From Cellvibrio sp. 79 (GTDB lineage: Bacteria > Pseudomonadota > Gammaproteobacteria > Pseudomonadales > Cellvibrionaceae): 64,000 bases of DNA. Location of the stretch: contig MVDH01000006.1 of assembly GCA_003056245.1 (NCBI GenBank), positions 62,001 through 126,000 on the forward strand, given 5' to 3'. Shown in pieces: positions 1-8,663 of the stretch. Both the position numbers and the translations under genes were made by a program. How positions within the stretch are numbered: the first letter of the stretch is position 1; each line of letters starts with the position of its first letter. The notes beneath the pieces were generated by a model, which saw only the letters and a list, made by a program, of their open reading frames with translations, was not told the DNA's origin and did not search any database.

Positions 1-78
1 GCTTACCCAACGTTAGCGGCAACTCATGGGCAAACTTTAGCCGGTTTTGCCGCTTTTTTAGAAAAAATGCCTGTGTAG
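1..78 (+). CDS. Possible 3' end of a truncated plus-strand gene
   Basis: Frame 1 is open from the window edge to a TAG at 76-78 and reads as 25 residues ending LEKMPV. The composition looks protein-like, but too little is left to name a family. An alternative is that a gene in frame 2 ends at the TAG at 14-16. In that case the inverted repeat AGCGGCAA (15-22) / TTGCCGCT (47-54), followed by a T run at 54-59, would be its terminator. The two readings exclude each other. Either way a plus-strand gene probably ends here, convergent with the histidine kinase. Positions 79-147 show no gene. Confidence 0.3.
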   Translation, partial: AYPTLAATHGQTLAGFAAFLEKMPV

Positions 79-147
79 CCAGAGTTGAGCATAAACCGGG
101 CCAATTACCGTTAAAATTTCAGCGATGAATATGTGGTAAGTAATTGA

Positions 148-2796
148 TTACTCTAGGATTGGAATAGTAAAGAAGAAAGTCGTGCCTTCTCCCTCTACGG
201 AGTGGTAGTCAATTTTCCCACCAAAACGTTCAACAATCGCTTTCGTAATACTTAACCCTAAACCAGTACCGTCACGTCGTTTGGTGTCAGAAGAATCTAC
301 TTGCGCAAATTTACTGAAAACCCGCTGCCGGAAATCGGGGGGAATTCCCTGCCCCTCATCAATAACTGAAATCTTGAAGTAGCGGCCGTCACGTTCAAGG
401 TTAACGCTAACCTTCCCCCCCAAATGGGAATATTTGATGGCATTGGATAACAGGTTCGACATCACCTGTAAAAAGCGATCTGCGTCGAGGCTGGCAGGCA
501 ATTCATGCAACGAACTATCGATAGTATCCAGGATCAGCTCAACACCATAGCGCGCTGAGTGCCCCTGATTCTGTTCCACCGATTGTTTTAGCAAAGGGTA
601 AATAGCAATGCGTTGGTTATTCAATTGGACATTCCCGAACTCCAGCTTATCGATATCCAAAATATCGTTGACCAAACGAGTGAGGCGATCAGCATTATTA
701 TTCGCGATGACCAACAAATCACGGGTACGCAGTTCGAGTGCACCCAGATCACCGCTCAGCGCAATACCAAGCGCGCCTTTGATTGACGTTAACGGTGTCC
801 GCAACTCATGGCTAACGGTAGATATGAATTCATTTTTAAGCCGATCCACTTTGCGCTTTGCCGTTGCGTCATGAACCATGATGGTGAAAAATTTTTGTTC
901 TTGCAGCTCTACCGGACTCATACTTAATTCAATCGGTAATTCACTGCCATCGCTACGAACCCCCACGCTTTCTCGCCAACTGATACTTTTCAAATCCTCC
1001 GAATTTACCTCAAATAATTTACGCAACGAAGGAATAAGGTCGCCCAACGTAAGGTTCAACAACGAATCAAATTTATAACCAAATAACTGTGTTGCAGCGG
1101 GATTACTCTTTGTGATTTGGCCGTACTCATCGACAATCAAAATGGATTCCATCGCGTGCTCAAGAATCGCGGCTAATTCTTTAGTACGCTGGTCCACCAA
1201 ATCGCGTACATGTTGCGTGCGACCTGTAATCAACAACAAAAACCCACCTAAAAAACTGCAAAACAATAATCCGCCTGCCAGTACAAACCAGGATTGCAAA
1301 CTTCGATGCTCCAACAAAAACGTTTCTGAAGGAATAACACTAACCAGCAAATGCCGCCCTCCAAATAACAGCTCGGTTTTTACTTCCAACGTTTGCGCAT
1401 AGGTAGAACTGGCCTCCTGATGAGACGTAAAAAAAATGACGGGGTTAGCGGTATCAGTAATATCGGTGATGTGAATTTCAAAATCGCTAGCAGTAAAGCC
1501 ACTCAGCGCGGGTGGAATCAATTCATTGATGCGAACAATCGCGGTTGCATATCCCTCCAGCGCTTGTTGCCGCTCCGCAGCGGTAGTGAGGTTATCTATA
1601 CCTTTGTAAACCGGATAAAAAACAATAATTCCGCGAGTAGAACGAGGATCGTTTAATAAATGCAAAGGAGCAGTCATTGCGAGATTGCCAGTATCGCGCG
1701 CGCGAATTTGAGCTGCAGCGCGAATCGGTTCAGCGCCAACCTCAATACCAACCAATGCCAGGTTTTCTTGCGCGGGCTCAACATAAGTTATGACGGTGTA
1801 CTCACTACGCTGCGGTGCAGGTTGATAGGTGTCGGTAGCTGTCTTTTCCCTGATTTGAAAATTCTCATAACCTTGTTCACGCATTTCCTGTTCAAATGCA
1901 ACACGGTCTTCCTGGCGAATATGTTTATTCCAGGAAACACCTTTAACACCTTTTATACCCGGGATAACATTTTTGATATAGGCAGCAAATTCACTACGAG
2001 TCACCTGGTCAGAAGCGATAAATAATCCACGCAACGTTGCAAGGCTGTACGCGAGGGATGTCAGGTTTGTTTCAATTGAAGCGGTAATTAATTCAGCTTG
2101 TTGTCCAAAATGATTTTCCAGTTTGCGCTGCTCATTATTGCTAGCCAGAACAAATACAGTAACTACAACCAAACTGCTAACAACCATTGGTACACCTACG
2201 GTGTAACGCCGGTTACTCCAAAAATGTCGCGGCGTTGCAAAAAAAACGCACATAAGCGGAGTTGCGATTAATACGCCTATCGCATCACCTATCCACCAGG
2301 TCCACCAGGTAAATAACACTTGCGAATAATGGATAATGCCATTGATATAAAGAACCAGAGCGCCGCAACTGGCACTCAGGCTGGTTGCGATTGGACCACC
2401 CAAAATAAAAAATGCAAAAATTTTTCGTTCGTCAGTTAACTTGTCGGGAAAGCCAATGTAATGACGAATTAAGCCGGCGCCCGCCAAACTGGCGATTGAG
2501 CTACCGGCGGCAATTTCCATAGCGACCATCACCAGTGGTAGCGAAAGGGATTGGCCAGAGCTGAGAGAAACTGAAATATTTAATAAGGTCGACCCCAGGA
2601 ACACGCCCCACAACATCGGCGCGCCCCAAATTAATACAGCTCCCAGGGAAATTCCCATGGGTAAAAACAACCCTGTCACAAACCCCGGTGGAATTGCCAA
2701 TAGTAAAGAAAGCCGCCCGGCAATCACATACGCCAGGGTCAGCCAAAAAATACGCAACATCCAGACAGTTGCTGATGCGTGTCTGGAATTATTCAT
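148..2796 (-). CDS. MASE1-CHASE-PAS sensor histidine kinase
   Basis: This is an 882-residue membrane sensor kinase. Residues about 10-220 form a many-helix hydrophobic MASE1-type sensor. A CHASE-type extracytoplasmic domain follows at about 245-460, then another membrane helix at about 503-525 and a PAS domain at about 540-650. The HisKA box has the phospho-acceptor His663 in SHELRTPL. The ATPase has N box NLLSNAIKYS, G1 box DEGQGIP and G2 box GTGLGLSI. MASE1 and CHASE ligands are mostly unknown, so the signal cannot be named. There is no receiver domain and no response regulator next door, so it is an orphan kinase. It lies on the same strand as the flagellins, after the flagellin 1 terminator, and is probably transcribed separately. 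No clear Shine-Dalgarno precedes the ATG. Confidence 0.9.
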   Translation of the reverse strand: MNNSRHASATVWMLRIFWLTLAYVIAGRLSLLLAIPPGFVTGLFLPMGISLGAVLIWGAPMLWGVFLGSTLLNISVSLSSGQSLSLPLVMVAMEIAAGSSIASLAGAGLIRHYIGFPDKLTDERKIFAFFILGGPIATSLSASCGALVLYINGIIHYSQVLFTWWTWWIGDAIGVLIATPLMCVFFATPRHFWSNRRYTVGVPMVVSSLVVVTVFVLASNNEQRKLENHFGQQAELITASIETNLTSLAYSLATLRGLFIASDQVTRSEFAAYIKNVIPGIKGVKGVSWNKHIRQEDRVAFEQEMREQGYENFQIREKTATDTYQPAPQRSEYTVITYVEPAQENLALVGIEVGAEPIRAAAQIRARDTGNLAMTAPLHLLNDPRSTRGIIVFYPVYKGIDNLTTAAERQQALEGYATAIVRINELIPPALSGFTASDFEIHITDITDTANPVIFFTSHQEASSTYAQTLEVKTELLFGGRHLLVSVIPSETFLLEHRSLQSWFVLAGGLLFCSFLGGFLLLITGRTQHVRDLVDQRTKELAAILEHAMESILIVDEYGQITKSNPAATQLFGYKFDSLLNLTLGDLIPSLRKLFEVNSEDLKSISWRESVGVRSDGSELPIELSMSPVELQEQKFFTIMVHDATAKRKVDRLKNEFISTVSHELRTPLTSIKGALGIALSGDLGALELRTRDLLVIANNNADRLTRLVNDILDIDKLEFGNVQLNNQRIAIYPLLKQSVEQNQGHSARYGVELILDTIDSSLHELPASLDADRFLQVMSNLLSNAIKYSHLGGKVSVNLERDGRYFKISVIDEGQGIPPDFRQRVFSKFAQVDSSDTKRRDGTGLGLSITKAIVERFGGKIDYHSVEGEGTTFFFTIPILE

Positions 2797-2918
2797 TCAA
2801 TGAAGCCTGCATGGATAAACCCGTTCGATAAAGTATTTGAATCGTTCAGATTCTTATTCTTGCTTAAGCCTAGCCGATCTTTATTGGTTCATCCTCCTTC
2901 TGAATTGCTAACGGAAAT

Positions 2919-2943
2919 AAAAAAACCGCAGCAAGCTGCGGTT
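2919..2943 (-). terminator. Rho-independent terminator of flagellin 1
   Basis: A perfect 9-bp stem (2924-2932 with 2935-2943) is followed on the minus strand by a run of seven T. It starts about 25 bases after the flagellin stop codon. It separates the flagellin gene from the histidine kinase. Confidence 0.9.
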
Positions 2944-2968
2944 CTCTATAAGCGAATAACAATCTACT

Positions 2969-5026
2969 TTATCTGAGTAATTGCAACACTTGTTCAGGAC
3001 GAGCATTGGATTGCGCCAACATCGCTTGTGCTGCCTGTTGCAATACTTGCGCACGGCTCAACGCAGCGGTTTCAGCCGCGAAGTCTGCATCCACAATCCG
3101 CGAGCGCGATGCGGAGGTTTTTTCCGATACGTTCGCGAGGTTGGACATGGTGAAGTCCAAACGGTTGTTGATCGCACCTAACTGTGACCGCGCATCGTTA
3201 ATAGTCGTTAACGCATTATCAATCACGCCCAACGCTTTTTGCGCACCTTGTACCGAGTCGATACTGATAGAGGCAATAGCAGTACCAAAAGCACCTTCAG
3301 CAGTTACATTCGACTCAAGCAGTCCCATTGTCGCCGCTACTGCATTTGGCCCCAGCTTAACGCTGATGGGTGAGCCGTTTGAACTTGTTAACTTGATGCC
3401 ACCGGGAACCGTTTCAGTGGTTGCACTAATTGTCGCCGCTGCACCAGTGCCCGACTGGATTTGCAAACCCTCGCCATTCAAATCCGCCAAACCGGTGTTA
3501 GTACCATCGACACCAAAAGTTATTGCAGCAGAATTACCTTCCAGCACTACTCGAGTTCCAAGTAAAGATGCGGTAATCCCCGTTACATCGGTCTTCGCGT
3601 TGAATGCGGCAACCACGGCGGAAATGGTAGTCAAACCATCAATGTCTATCGGTTCACCATTCATCAACAACGGTGCGGTGATTGCCGTCAAATCTATACC
3701 GCCAAAATCCAGCGTTGTCGAAGCAAACACTTCCGCTGTTACACCGGTTTCCTGTTGTGACGCATTGATAGCATTTATTTTTCCTAACAGACTGTCAGTG
3801 TCTTTGTTAGAAATAATTACACCATTAATTGACAAGTCACCTACATTCCACGGAGCAGCAGGCGTAGTGATCCCAACACCTTCAATTTGCCCTGCGTTGG
3901 TATTTTCACGGAAGCCCAATGAATTCAGTTGCGCTAAAGTACCGGTTGAACCGCGAGTGATAGTAATTGGATCACCGTGTTCAGATTCCAGAACCAAACG
4001 GCCCGCGTAAGTACCGTTAATATTACCGCCCGCCGAGTTTGCAGGAACGCTACCGTCGGTGATTACAAATTGCGATACGTTAATACCGGCAATACTTAAT
4101 TTACTGCCCTCACCCACAGTGGCATTCAACAAACCACCACTTTCAGTATTAATTTTTTCAGCGAGTTCCTGAATATTTTTAGTATTGCTCACCTGAATCG
4201 TGCTTAACGTACCATCCAACTTGGTGATGGCAACCTGGAAGACCTGGCCTTCCTCCAACACACCGGTGCCCGCACCGGTTGCAGTTGCTTGCGCATAGGT
4301 TGAAGCATCAATACCCAGAACGTTTTTGTTGATGAGATCAACCAATTTATCCAGGGTTTGTGCAGCAACCGCTGGTGGGCCAACGATGTTGAAACCGTTG
4401 TAGCTTTCCAGTGATTTCGCAATCGATTGGCCATTAATGAGAATATCGTTCTCATTAATTAACAAGGTGGAAAGATCGATCTGGCCACCCAGCATATCCA
4501 CACCCACAAAACCCATACCCAAAGTTTTGGCATCCATCGCTGGAATTTTCATGGTGATGGTTTGGCCCGCATCGGCGCCCACTTGCAAATCAACTTTGCC
4601 CAATGAGCCATCCAGTAATTTTTGCCCGTTGAATGATGTTGAGTTCGCAATACGATCCAATTCCAGAATCAATTGCTGGACTTCGGCATCCAGGGTTTTT
4701 CTATCCGCGTCGGAATAAATTCCGTTCGCTGATTGAATTGACAGTTCGCGCATACGCTGCAGGATGTTGGTTGTTTCCTGCAATGCACCTTCTGCGGTTT
4801 GAATCAGGGACACACCGTCGTTCGCGTTGCGGATTGCCTGATCCAGACCGCGAATTTGCGAGGTCATGCGGTTGGAGATCGCCAGACCGGCAGCATCATC
4901 TTTCGCAGAGTTAATACGTTGGCCCGAAGACAAACGTTCAGTGGCTCGATCAAGCGCGTTTCCTGAACTCAGCAATTGGCGTTGTGAATTCAAGGAAGCG
5001 ACATTGGTGTTAATGACTAAAGGCAT
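2969..5026 (-). CDS. fliC: Flagellin 1 (large, 685 residues)
   Basis: This is the filament subunit, exported by the flagellar type III system. The conserved N-terminal D0/D1 begins [18 protein letters not shown] and contains [19 protein letters not shown]. The conserved C-terminal D1/D0 ends with [18 protein letters not shown] and LQLLR. The central 350-400 residues are a low-similarity, Gly/Thr/Ala-rich surface region with flagellin_IN-type segments such as [15 protein letters not shown]. At 685 residues it is well above the common 280-500. AGGAGA precedes the ATG by 6 bases. The best promoter candidate is a sigma-54 element about 205 bases upstream, unlike the sigma-28 promoter of its paralogue. 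It is the last gene of the flagellin group and is followed by a strong terminator. Confidence 0.95.
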   Translation of the reverse strand: MPLVINTNVASLNSQRQLLSSGNALDRATERLSSGQRINSAKDDAAGLAISNRMTSQIRGLDQAIRNANDGVSLIQTAEGALQETTNILQRMRELSIQSANGIYSDADRKTLDAEVQQLILELDRIANSTSFNGQKLLDGSLGKVDLQVGADAGQTITMKIPAMDAKTLGMGFVGVDMLGGQIDLSTLLINENDILINGQSIAKSLESYNGFNIVGPPAVAAQTLDKLVDLINKNVLGIDASTYAQATATGAGTGVLEEGQVFQVAITKLDGTLSTIQVSNTKNIQELAEKINTESGGLLNATVGEGSKLSIAGINVSQFVITDGSVPANSAGGNINGTYAGRLVLESEHGDPITITRGSTGTLAQLNSLGFRENTNAGQIEGVGITTPAAPWNVGDLSINGVIISNKDTDSLLGKINAINASQQETGVTAEVFASTTLDFGGIDLTAITAPLLMNGEPIDIDGLTTISAVVAAFNAKTDVTGITASLLGTRVVLEGNSAAITFGVDGTNTGLADLNGEGLQIQSGTGAAATISATTETVPGGIKLTSSNGSPISVKLGPNAVAATMGLLESNVTAEGAFGTAIASISIDSVQGAQKALGVIDNALTTINDARSQLGAINNRLDFTMSNLANVSEKTSASRSRIVDADFAAETAALSRAQVLQQAAQAMLAQSNARPEQVLQLLR

Positions 5027-5219
5027 AATGAATCTCCTAATGATTGTTCCTGTTCACAGTTGCTATTGCTGTGACAAGTCGACTAATGAAGTTCATAGCC
5101 ATCGACTAATCGACTCGCTTTGGACCGTCAGAACTTCGTGGCAAGACTTGTAAGAAATTCGCTACCAATTCTTTTAACCGAACAGGTTGCAACAAACAGG
5201 TTTTCTATACGGGTCGCCT
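5027..5219 (-). other. Long untranslated leader of flagellin 1
   Basis: If the sigma-54 element at 5231-5246 is used, the mRNA has a leader of about 190 bases. It holds an inverted repeat TCACAG (5054-5059) / CTGTGA (69 in the next block, 5069-5074). It also has two GGA motifs near the start codon (in ACAGGAAC and TTAGGAGA) of the kind bound by CsrA/RsmA, and a repeated TCGACTAAT. Regulation by CsrA is an inference. No ORF is credible here. Confidence 0.4.
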
Positions 5220-5230
5220 AATCCGACTTT

Positions 5231-5246
5231 TGCACAGACTGTGCCA
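5231..5246 (-). promoter_or_regulatory. Sigma-54 promoter candidate for flagellin 1
   Basis: The minus strand reads TGGCACAGTCTGTGCA. It has the GG and GC dinucleotides at the -24/-12 spacing required by RpoN, and differs from TGGCAC-N5-TTGC only at one base of the -12 box. The core GCACAG-T-CTGTGC is also a palindrome, so it could instead be an operator. No sigma-28 match was found for this gene. Confidence 0.55.
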
Positions 5247-5385
5247 GAAAATATTCAGGGGACTTTTGCTGGAGCAAACGGGAGCGGATTTTCCTTCAAC
5301 AACACAAACAAAAAGGAACAATATATTGCGGAAAAATTTTTCATTACTGCGCGATAAAATCGATTAAAAACCCAACGGTAAAAAA

Positions 5386-5419
5386 CAAAAAAAGAGAGCC
5401 ACTTGCGCGACTCTCTTTT
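5386..5419 (-). terminator. Terminator after flaG
   Basis: AAAGAGAG (5391-5398) pairs with CTCTCTTT (5411-5418) around a 12-base loop. On the minus strand the hairpin is followed by a T-rich run. It sits about 60 bases after the flaG stop and closes the flagellin 2-flaG unit. Positions 5247-5385 hold nothing else recognisable. Confidence 0.75.
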
Positions 5420-5478
5420 CTTTTTACATCCCAGAACTAAACCGAAAAATATCAATAAAGCCCTGTTTTTAAAGCATT

Positions 5479-5868
5479 TTACGCTTGTGCACTAAACAGC
5501 TGACCAGGCTCATCCGGAGTATGGGTTTGAGCCAAACGCAGAAATATTTCATCGGGAATTTGACGAATAACTTCTTGCGTAGAACGGTCCAAAACTTTCA
5601 CCACAGTCTCACCGGAATCCGGGTCGTAACTGAAGTTTAAATCGCGCTGGGTGGACTGAATATATTCATTCATTTGCGCTACAGCAGCCTGAACTCGCTC
5701 TTGCACCGCCTGAGAATTGACAGGATCTTGAGGTAAAGATCTTGCCGCTTCAGCGGCAGGCGGCAAATCATTGCCGGTTTTTTGACCTTGAGAAAGTGCA
5801 GGCAACGACGAAACCGGTGCAGCTTTCGCTTGAACCGGATTCGAAGCAACTTTAGTGATGTCATTCAT
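5479..5868 (-). CDS. flaG: FlaG family flagellar protein
   Basis: This is a 129-residue FlaG-type protein. The N-terminal half is an Ala/Pro/Gln-rich disordered stretch. The C-terminal FlaG core reads LNFSYDPDSGETVVKVLD, followed by STQEVIRQIPDEIFLRL. FlaG is usually encoded beside flagellin and influences filament length or flagellin export; its mechanism is not well defined. Here it lies between two flagellin genes, 65 bases after flagellin 2. GAGGAAA precedes the ATG. It is probably cotranscribed with flagellin 2 from the sigma-28 promoter at 8101-8127. Confidence 0.9.
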   Translation of the reverse strand: MNDITKVASNPVQAKAAPVSSLPALSQGQKTGNDLPPAAEAARSLPQDPVNSQAVQERVQAAVAQMNEYIQSTQRDLNFSYDPDSGETVVKVLDRSTQEVIRQIPDEIFLRLAQTHTPDEPGQLFSAQA

Positions 5869-5887
5869 AACTTTTTCCTCACTAAAA

Positions 5888-5923
5888 TTCCTCCGGGCTT
5901 ACGGCCAATCCGCGCCCGGAGGG
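5888..5923 (-). other. GC-rich hairpin between flagellin 2 and flaG
   Basis: CTCCGGGC (5891-5898) pairs with GCCCGGAG (5914-5921). It is followed on the minus strand by the weak T tract AATTTTAG. It may act as a leaky terminator or mRNA-stabilising structure that lowers flaG relative to flagellin. That function is inferred from position only. Confidence 0.5.
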
Positions 5924-5933
5924 AACCTGTTGA

Positions 5934-7991
5934 TTATCTCAAGAGAGACAACACTTGTTGTGGACGAGCATTTGACTGGGCCAACATCGCTGAAGCCGCT
6001 TGTTGCAACACTTGCGAACGGCTCAGGTTTGCAGTTTCCGCCGCGAAGTCAGCATCAGTGATACGTGAACGTGCTGATGAAGTCTTCTCAGAGATGTTTG
6101 CCAGGTTAGATACGGTAAAGTCCAAACGGTTGTTTACCGCACCGAGCTCTGAACGCACATCGTTGATGGTGGTCAAGGCGTTGTCGATCACTTTAATCGC
6201 TTTCTGGGCGTTAGCCTGGGTGTCAATGCTGATTGAAGCGATTGCTGCACCGAACGCGCCACCAGAGCTGATATTGGAGTCAATCAAACCTGTGCTGGTT
6301 ACAGCAGCTGCATCTTTCACATCAACCTGGATCGGGTTTCCGTTATTGCTAGTCAACTTAACGCCACCACCAGCAACCGAACCATCAGCGATACCCGCAA
6401 CCGCTACGGTGCCTGAAGAGAACTGAACGGTGTTAGTACCATCATCCAATGCTGTTTCAGTAGCGTTCGCAGTACCACCAGAGTCTGGACCAAATGAAAT
6501 CTGAGCAACGTTACCTTCCAACAACAAACGAGTTCCGGATACGGTAGCGGTCAGACCGGTTTGGTCAGACACAGCGTTAAACTCAGCAGCAACCGCCGCT
6601 AATGAGGTTGGAGCTGCAGTGATGGTTACATCAACACCATTCAAACCAAACGAACCACCGGTCAAACCTGCAAGTGAAACGCCACCGAAATCAAGAACAG
6701 CAGAGCTAAAGGCTGTGGCGGTTACACCGGTTTGATCGGAAACAGCATTAATTGCTTTCAACTTATCGGTAAGACCTGCTGAAGCACTGGCACCAACATC
6801 AACACCGTTAATTTTCAAGTCACCAACTGCAATAGCACCTGCACCAACTGCGTAACCTTCAATAGTGCCGGCCTTATCATTCTCACGGAAACCTAAAGAG
6901 TTAAGTTGGCCGAGGGTACCAATTGAACCACGAGTAACCGTTACAGGGTCGCCATTCTCTGCTTTCAATACAAGGCGAGCGTTAGCAGCGGTAGTAATAC
7001 CAGCACCTAAAGCGCCTGCTGCGTCAGTTACAGTGATGGTTGATACATTTTCAGCAGAGATAGAAACTTTACCGTCATCAGAAATAGACGCTGAGAATTT
7101 GCCACCACTTTGATCGTTAATTTTATCTACTAGTTCTTTTAAATTACTGGTTCCTGAAGTACCGCCACCCACAGTTACTGTAGTAGTAGTGCCGTCCAGA
7201 TTAGCCAGGGCAATGCTGACAGATTCCGTAGATAACAACACACCATCACCAGCGGCTGTAGCTTCCGCCATCGCATAAGTCGATGCAGTTACACCATTTA
7301 CATTGGCGTTTATGTGATCGAGCAATTCTTGATCGCTATCTGATGCACCATCAAAAGTGTCAGTACCTTTAAGGATAGATTGACCGTTAATTGTGATACT
7401 GCCTTCTCTCAGTACGTTTGCACCAGTGAGCGAGTTAATCGCAGAACCAGCACCCATCAAATCCACACTGGTAGAACCCATACCCAGGGTTTTGGCATCC
7501 ATCGCTGGAACTTTCAAAGAGATGGTTTGGTTAGCACTTGAACCTACTTGCAGTTCTACTTTACCCAACTTGCCATCCAACAGGTTTTGACCGTTGAAAG
7601 AAGTGGTTTTAGCGATACGATCCAATTCTGATACGAGTTGTTTAACTTCGGCATCCAGGGTTTTACGGTCGCTTGCAGAGTAGATACCGTTCGCTGACTG
7701 AACAGACAGTTCACGCATACGTTGCAGAATGTTGGTTGATTCTGACAGCGCACCTTCAGCGGTTTGAATCAGAGATACACCGTCGTTCGCGTTACGAATC
7801 GCTTGGTCCAAACCACGGACTTGCGAAGTCATACGGTTTGCAATTGCCAAACCGGCAGCGTCGTCTTTTGCAGAGTTAATACGTTGACCCGATGACAAAC
7901 GCTCGGTAGAACGATCAAGCGAAGCGCCTGAATTCATCAACTGACGTTGAGCATTCAGAGAGGCGACGTTTGTGTTAATTACTAAAGCCAT
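5934..7991 (-). CDS. fliC: Flagellin 2 (large, 685 residues)
   Basis: This is the second filament subunit, exactly as long as flagellin 1. The termini are nearly the same as its paralogue ([18 protein letters not shown] at the start, QVLSLLR at the end) while the middle has diverged. One conserved central block is shared: GDPVTVTRG followed by [12 protein letters not shown], against GDPITITRG and [12 protein letters not shown] in flagellin 1. The Shine-Dalgarno AGGAGA is the same. It has a clear sigma-28 promoter about 110 bases upstream. It leads a short unit with flaG. Two flagellins under different sigma factors suggest a composite filament with an ordered or condition-dependent subunit mix. 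Confidence 0.95.
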   Translation of the reverse strand: MALVINTNVASLNAQRQLMNSGASLDRSTERLSSGQRINSAKDDAAGLAIANRMTSQVRGLDQAIRNANDGVSLIQTAEGALSESTNILQRMRELSVQSANGIYSASDRKTLDAEVKQLVSELDRIAKTTSFNGQNLLDGKLGKVELQVGSSANQTISLKVPAMDAKTLGMGSTSVDLMGAGSAINSLTGANVLREGSITINGQSILKGTDTFDGASDSDQELLDHINANVNGVTASTYAMAEATAAGDGVLLSTESVSIALANLDGTTTTVTVGGGTSGTSNLKELVDKINDQSGGKFSASISDDGKVSISAENVSTITVTDAAGALGAGITTAANARLVLKAENGDPVTVTRGSIGTLGQLNSLGFRENDKAGTIEGYAVGAGAIAVGDLKINGVDVGASASAGLTDKLKAINAVSDQTGVTATAFSSAVLDFGGVSLAGLTGGSFGLNGVDVTITAAPTSLAAVAAEFNAVSDQTGLTATVSGTRLLLEGNVAQISFGPDSGGTANATETALDDGTNTVQFSSGTVAVAGIADGSVAGGGVKLTSNNGNPIQVDVKDAAAVTSTGLIDSNISSGGAFGAAIASISIDTQANAQKAIKVIDNALTTINDVRSELGAVNNRLDFTVSNLANISEKTSSARSRITDADFAAETANLSRSQVLQQAASAMLAQSNARPQQVLSLLR

Positions 7992-8100
7992 GATGAATCT
8001 CCTGGATTTAAATTTCAGTGCAGTGGTTTGTTAAGACCGTGCTGCTAGTGTCGGTTGATGAAGTCTGACGCCAACAGCTTAATCAGCACTTCTAAAAAGG

Positions 8101-8127
8101 TTATCGACACATCCGGGAGGAGCTTTA
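8101..8127 (-). promoter_or_regulatory. Sigma-28 (FliA) promoter of flagellin 2
   Basis: The minus strand reads TAAAGCTC, then 11 bases, then GTCGATAA. This fits TAAAGTTT-N11-GCCGATAA in spacing and core bases. Transcription would start near 8093, giving a leader of about 100 bases. The rest of the interval 7992-8215 shows no gene. Confidence 0.8.
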
Positions 8128-8215
8128 GAAAATTTTTATGGCAGGAACTAACTATTTACAACAAAAATCAGCAAAAACAATTTCAATTAGTTATATAGAG
8201 AGGAAAAATGTCAAT

Positions 8216-8542
8216 TTATCGACCATAGGCATCAAGCGCCTTGCTGGCGTTGGCTGAGTGACGCAACTCTGACGCAGTATTGTCGCGATTAAGTTCTGCA
8301 AGGCCAGTCAGTTGTCGGTTTATTTGCTGGATTTCATGAATAAGCTCCGCGGCCTGGGCTTCCAAATCGGCCTGAGTCAGGGAAGCGAGGTATTCAGGAT
8401 CGTGAATTGATAACAACCCTTGCTGGCGTTGTTGTACTAATGTCTCAAAAGAATCCCAATCACCCGCTTGGGCAAGGGCCAATAACGCCTGGGATTGACT
8501 GAGGGCACGAGTCAGGGGATCTAACAACAGATTGGTATCCAT
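8216..8542 (-). CDS. fliT: FliT-like flagellar export chaperone
   Basis: A 108-residue, mostly helical, acidic protein with the FliT pattern: an N-terminal helix with LLALAQAGDWDSFETL, then an Arg- and Gln-rich helix and a long C-terminal helix. FliT binds the filament cap FliD and, in enterobacteria, FlhDC. In pseudomonad-type clusters it normally sits after fliD and fliS, which are not in this window. Here it precedes flagellin 2 and follows the flgKL terminator. GAAGAG precedes the ATG at a loose spacing. The assignment rests on size, composition and position. Confidence 0.6.
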   Translation of the reverse strand: MDTNLLLDPLTRALSQSQALLALAQAGDWDSFETLVQQRQQGLLSIHDPEYLASLTQADLEAQAAELIHEIQQINRQLTGLAELNRDNTASELRHSANASKALDAYGR

Positions 8543-8599
8543 AGAATCACTCTTCGCAATGGAAACTAAAGCAAGCTAACGCTATTACTCAAGATTAGC

Positions 8600-8638
8600 A
8601 AAAAAAATGCTGGCGCAGTAATTTACCGGGCCAGCATA
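8600..8638 (-). terminator. Terminator after flgL
   Basis: ATGCTGGC (8607-8614) pairs with GCCAGCAT (8630-8637). On the minus strand seven T follow. It ends the long rod/hook/junction transcript 26 bases past the flgL stop. Confidence 0.85.
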
Positions 8639-8663
8639 ATTCATATAGATCGTTTAGCGCTAA

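Noticed and set aside
3006-4010. A 334-codon open frame antisense to flagellin 1
   Set aside because: It is a shadow of the Thr/Ala/Gly-rich coding strand, has no Shine-Dalgarno, and flagellin is certain here.
5782-6426. A 214-codon plus-strand frame across flaG and the flagellin 2 end
   Set aside because: It spans two real minus-strand genes and has a shadow composition.
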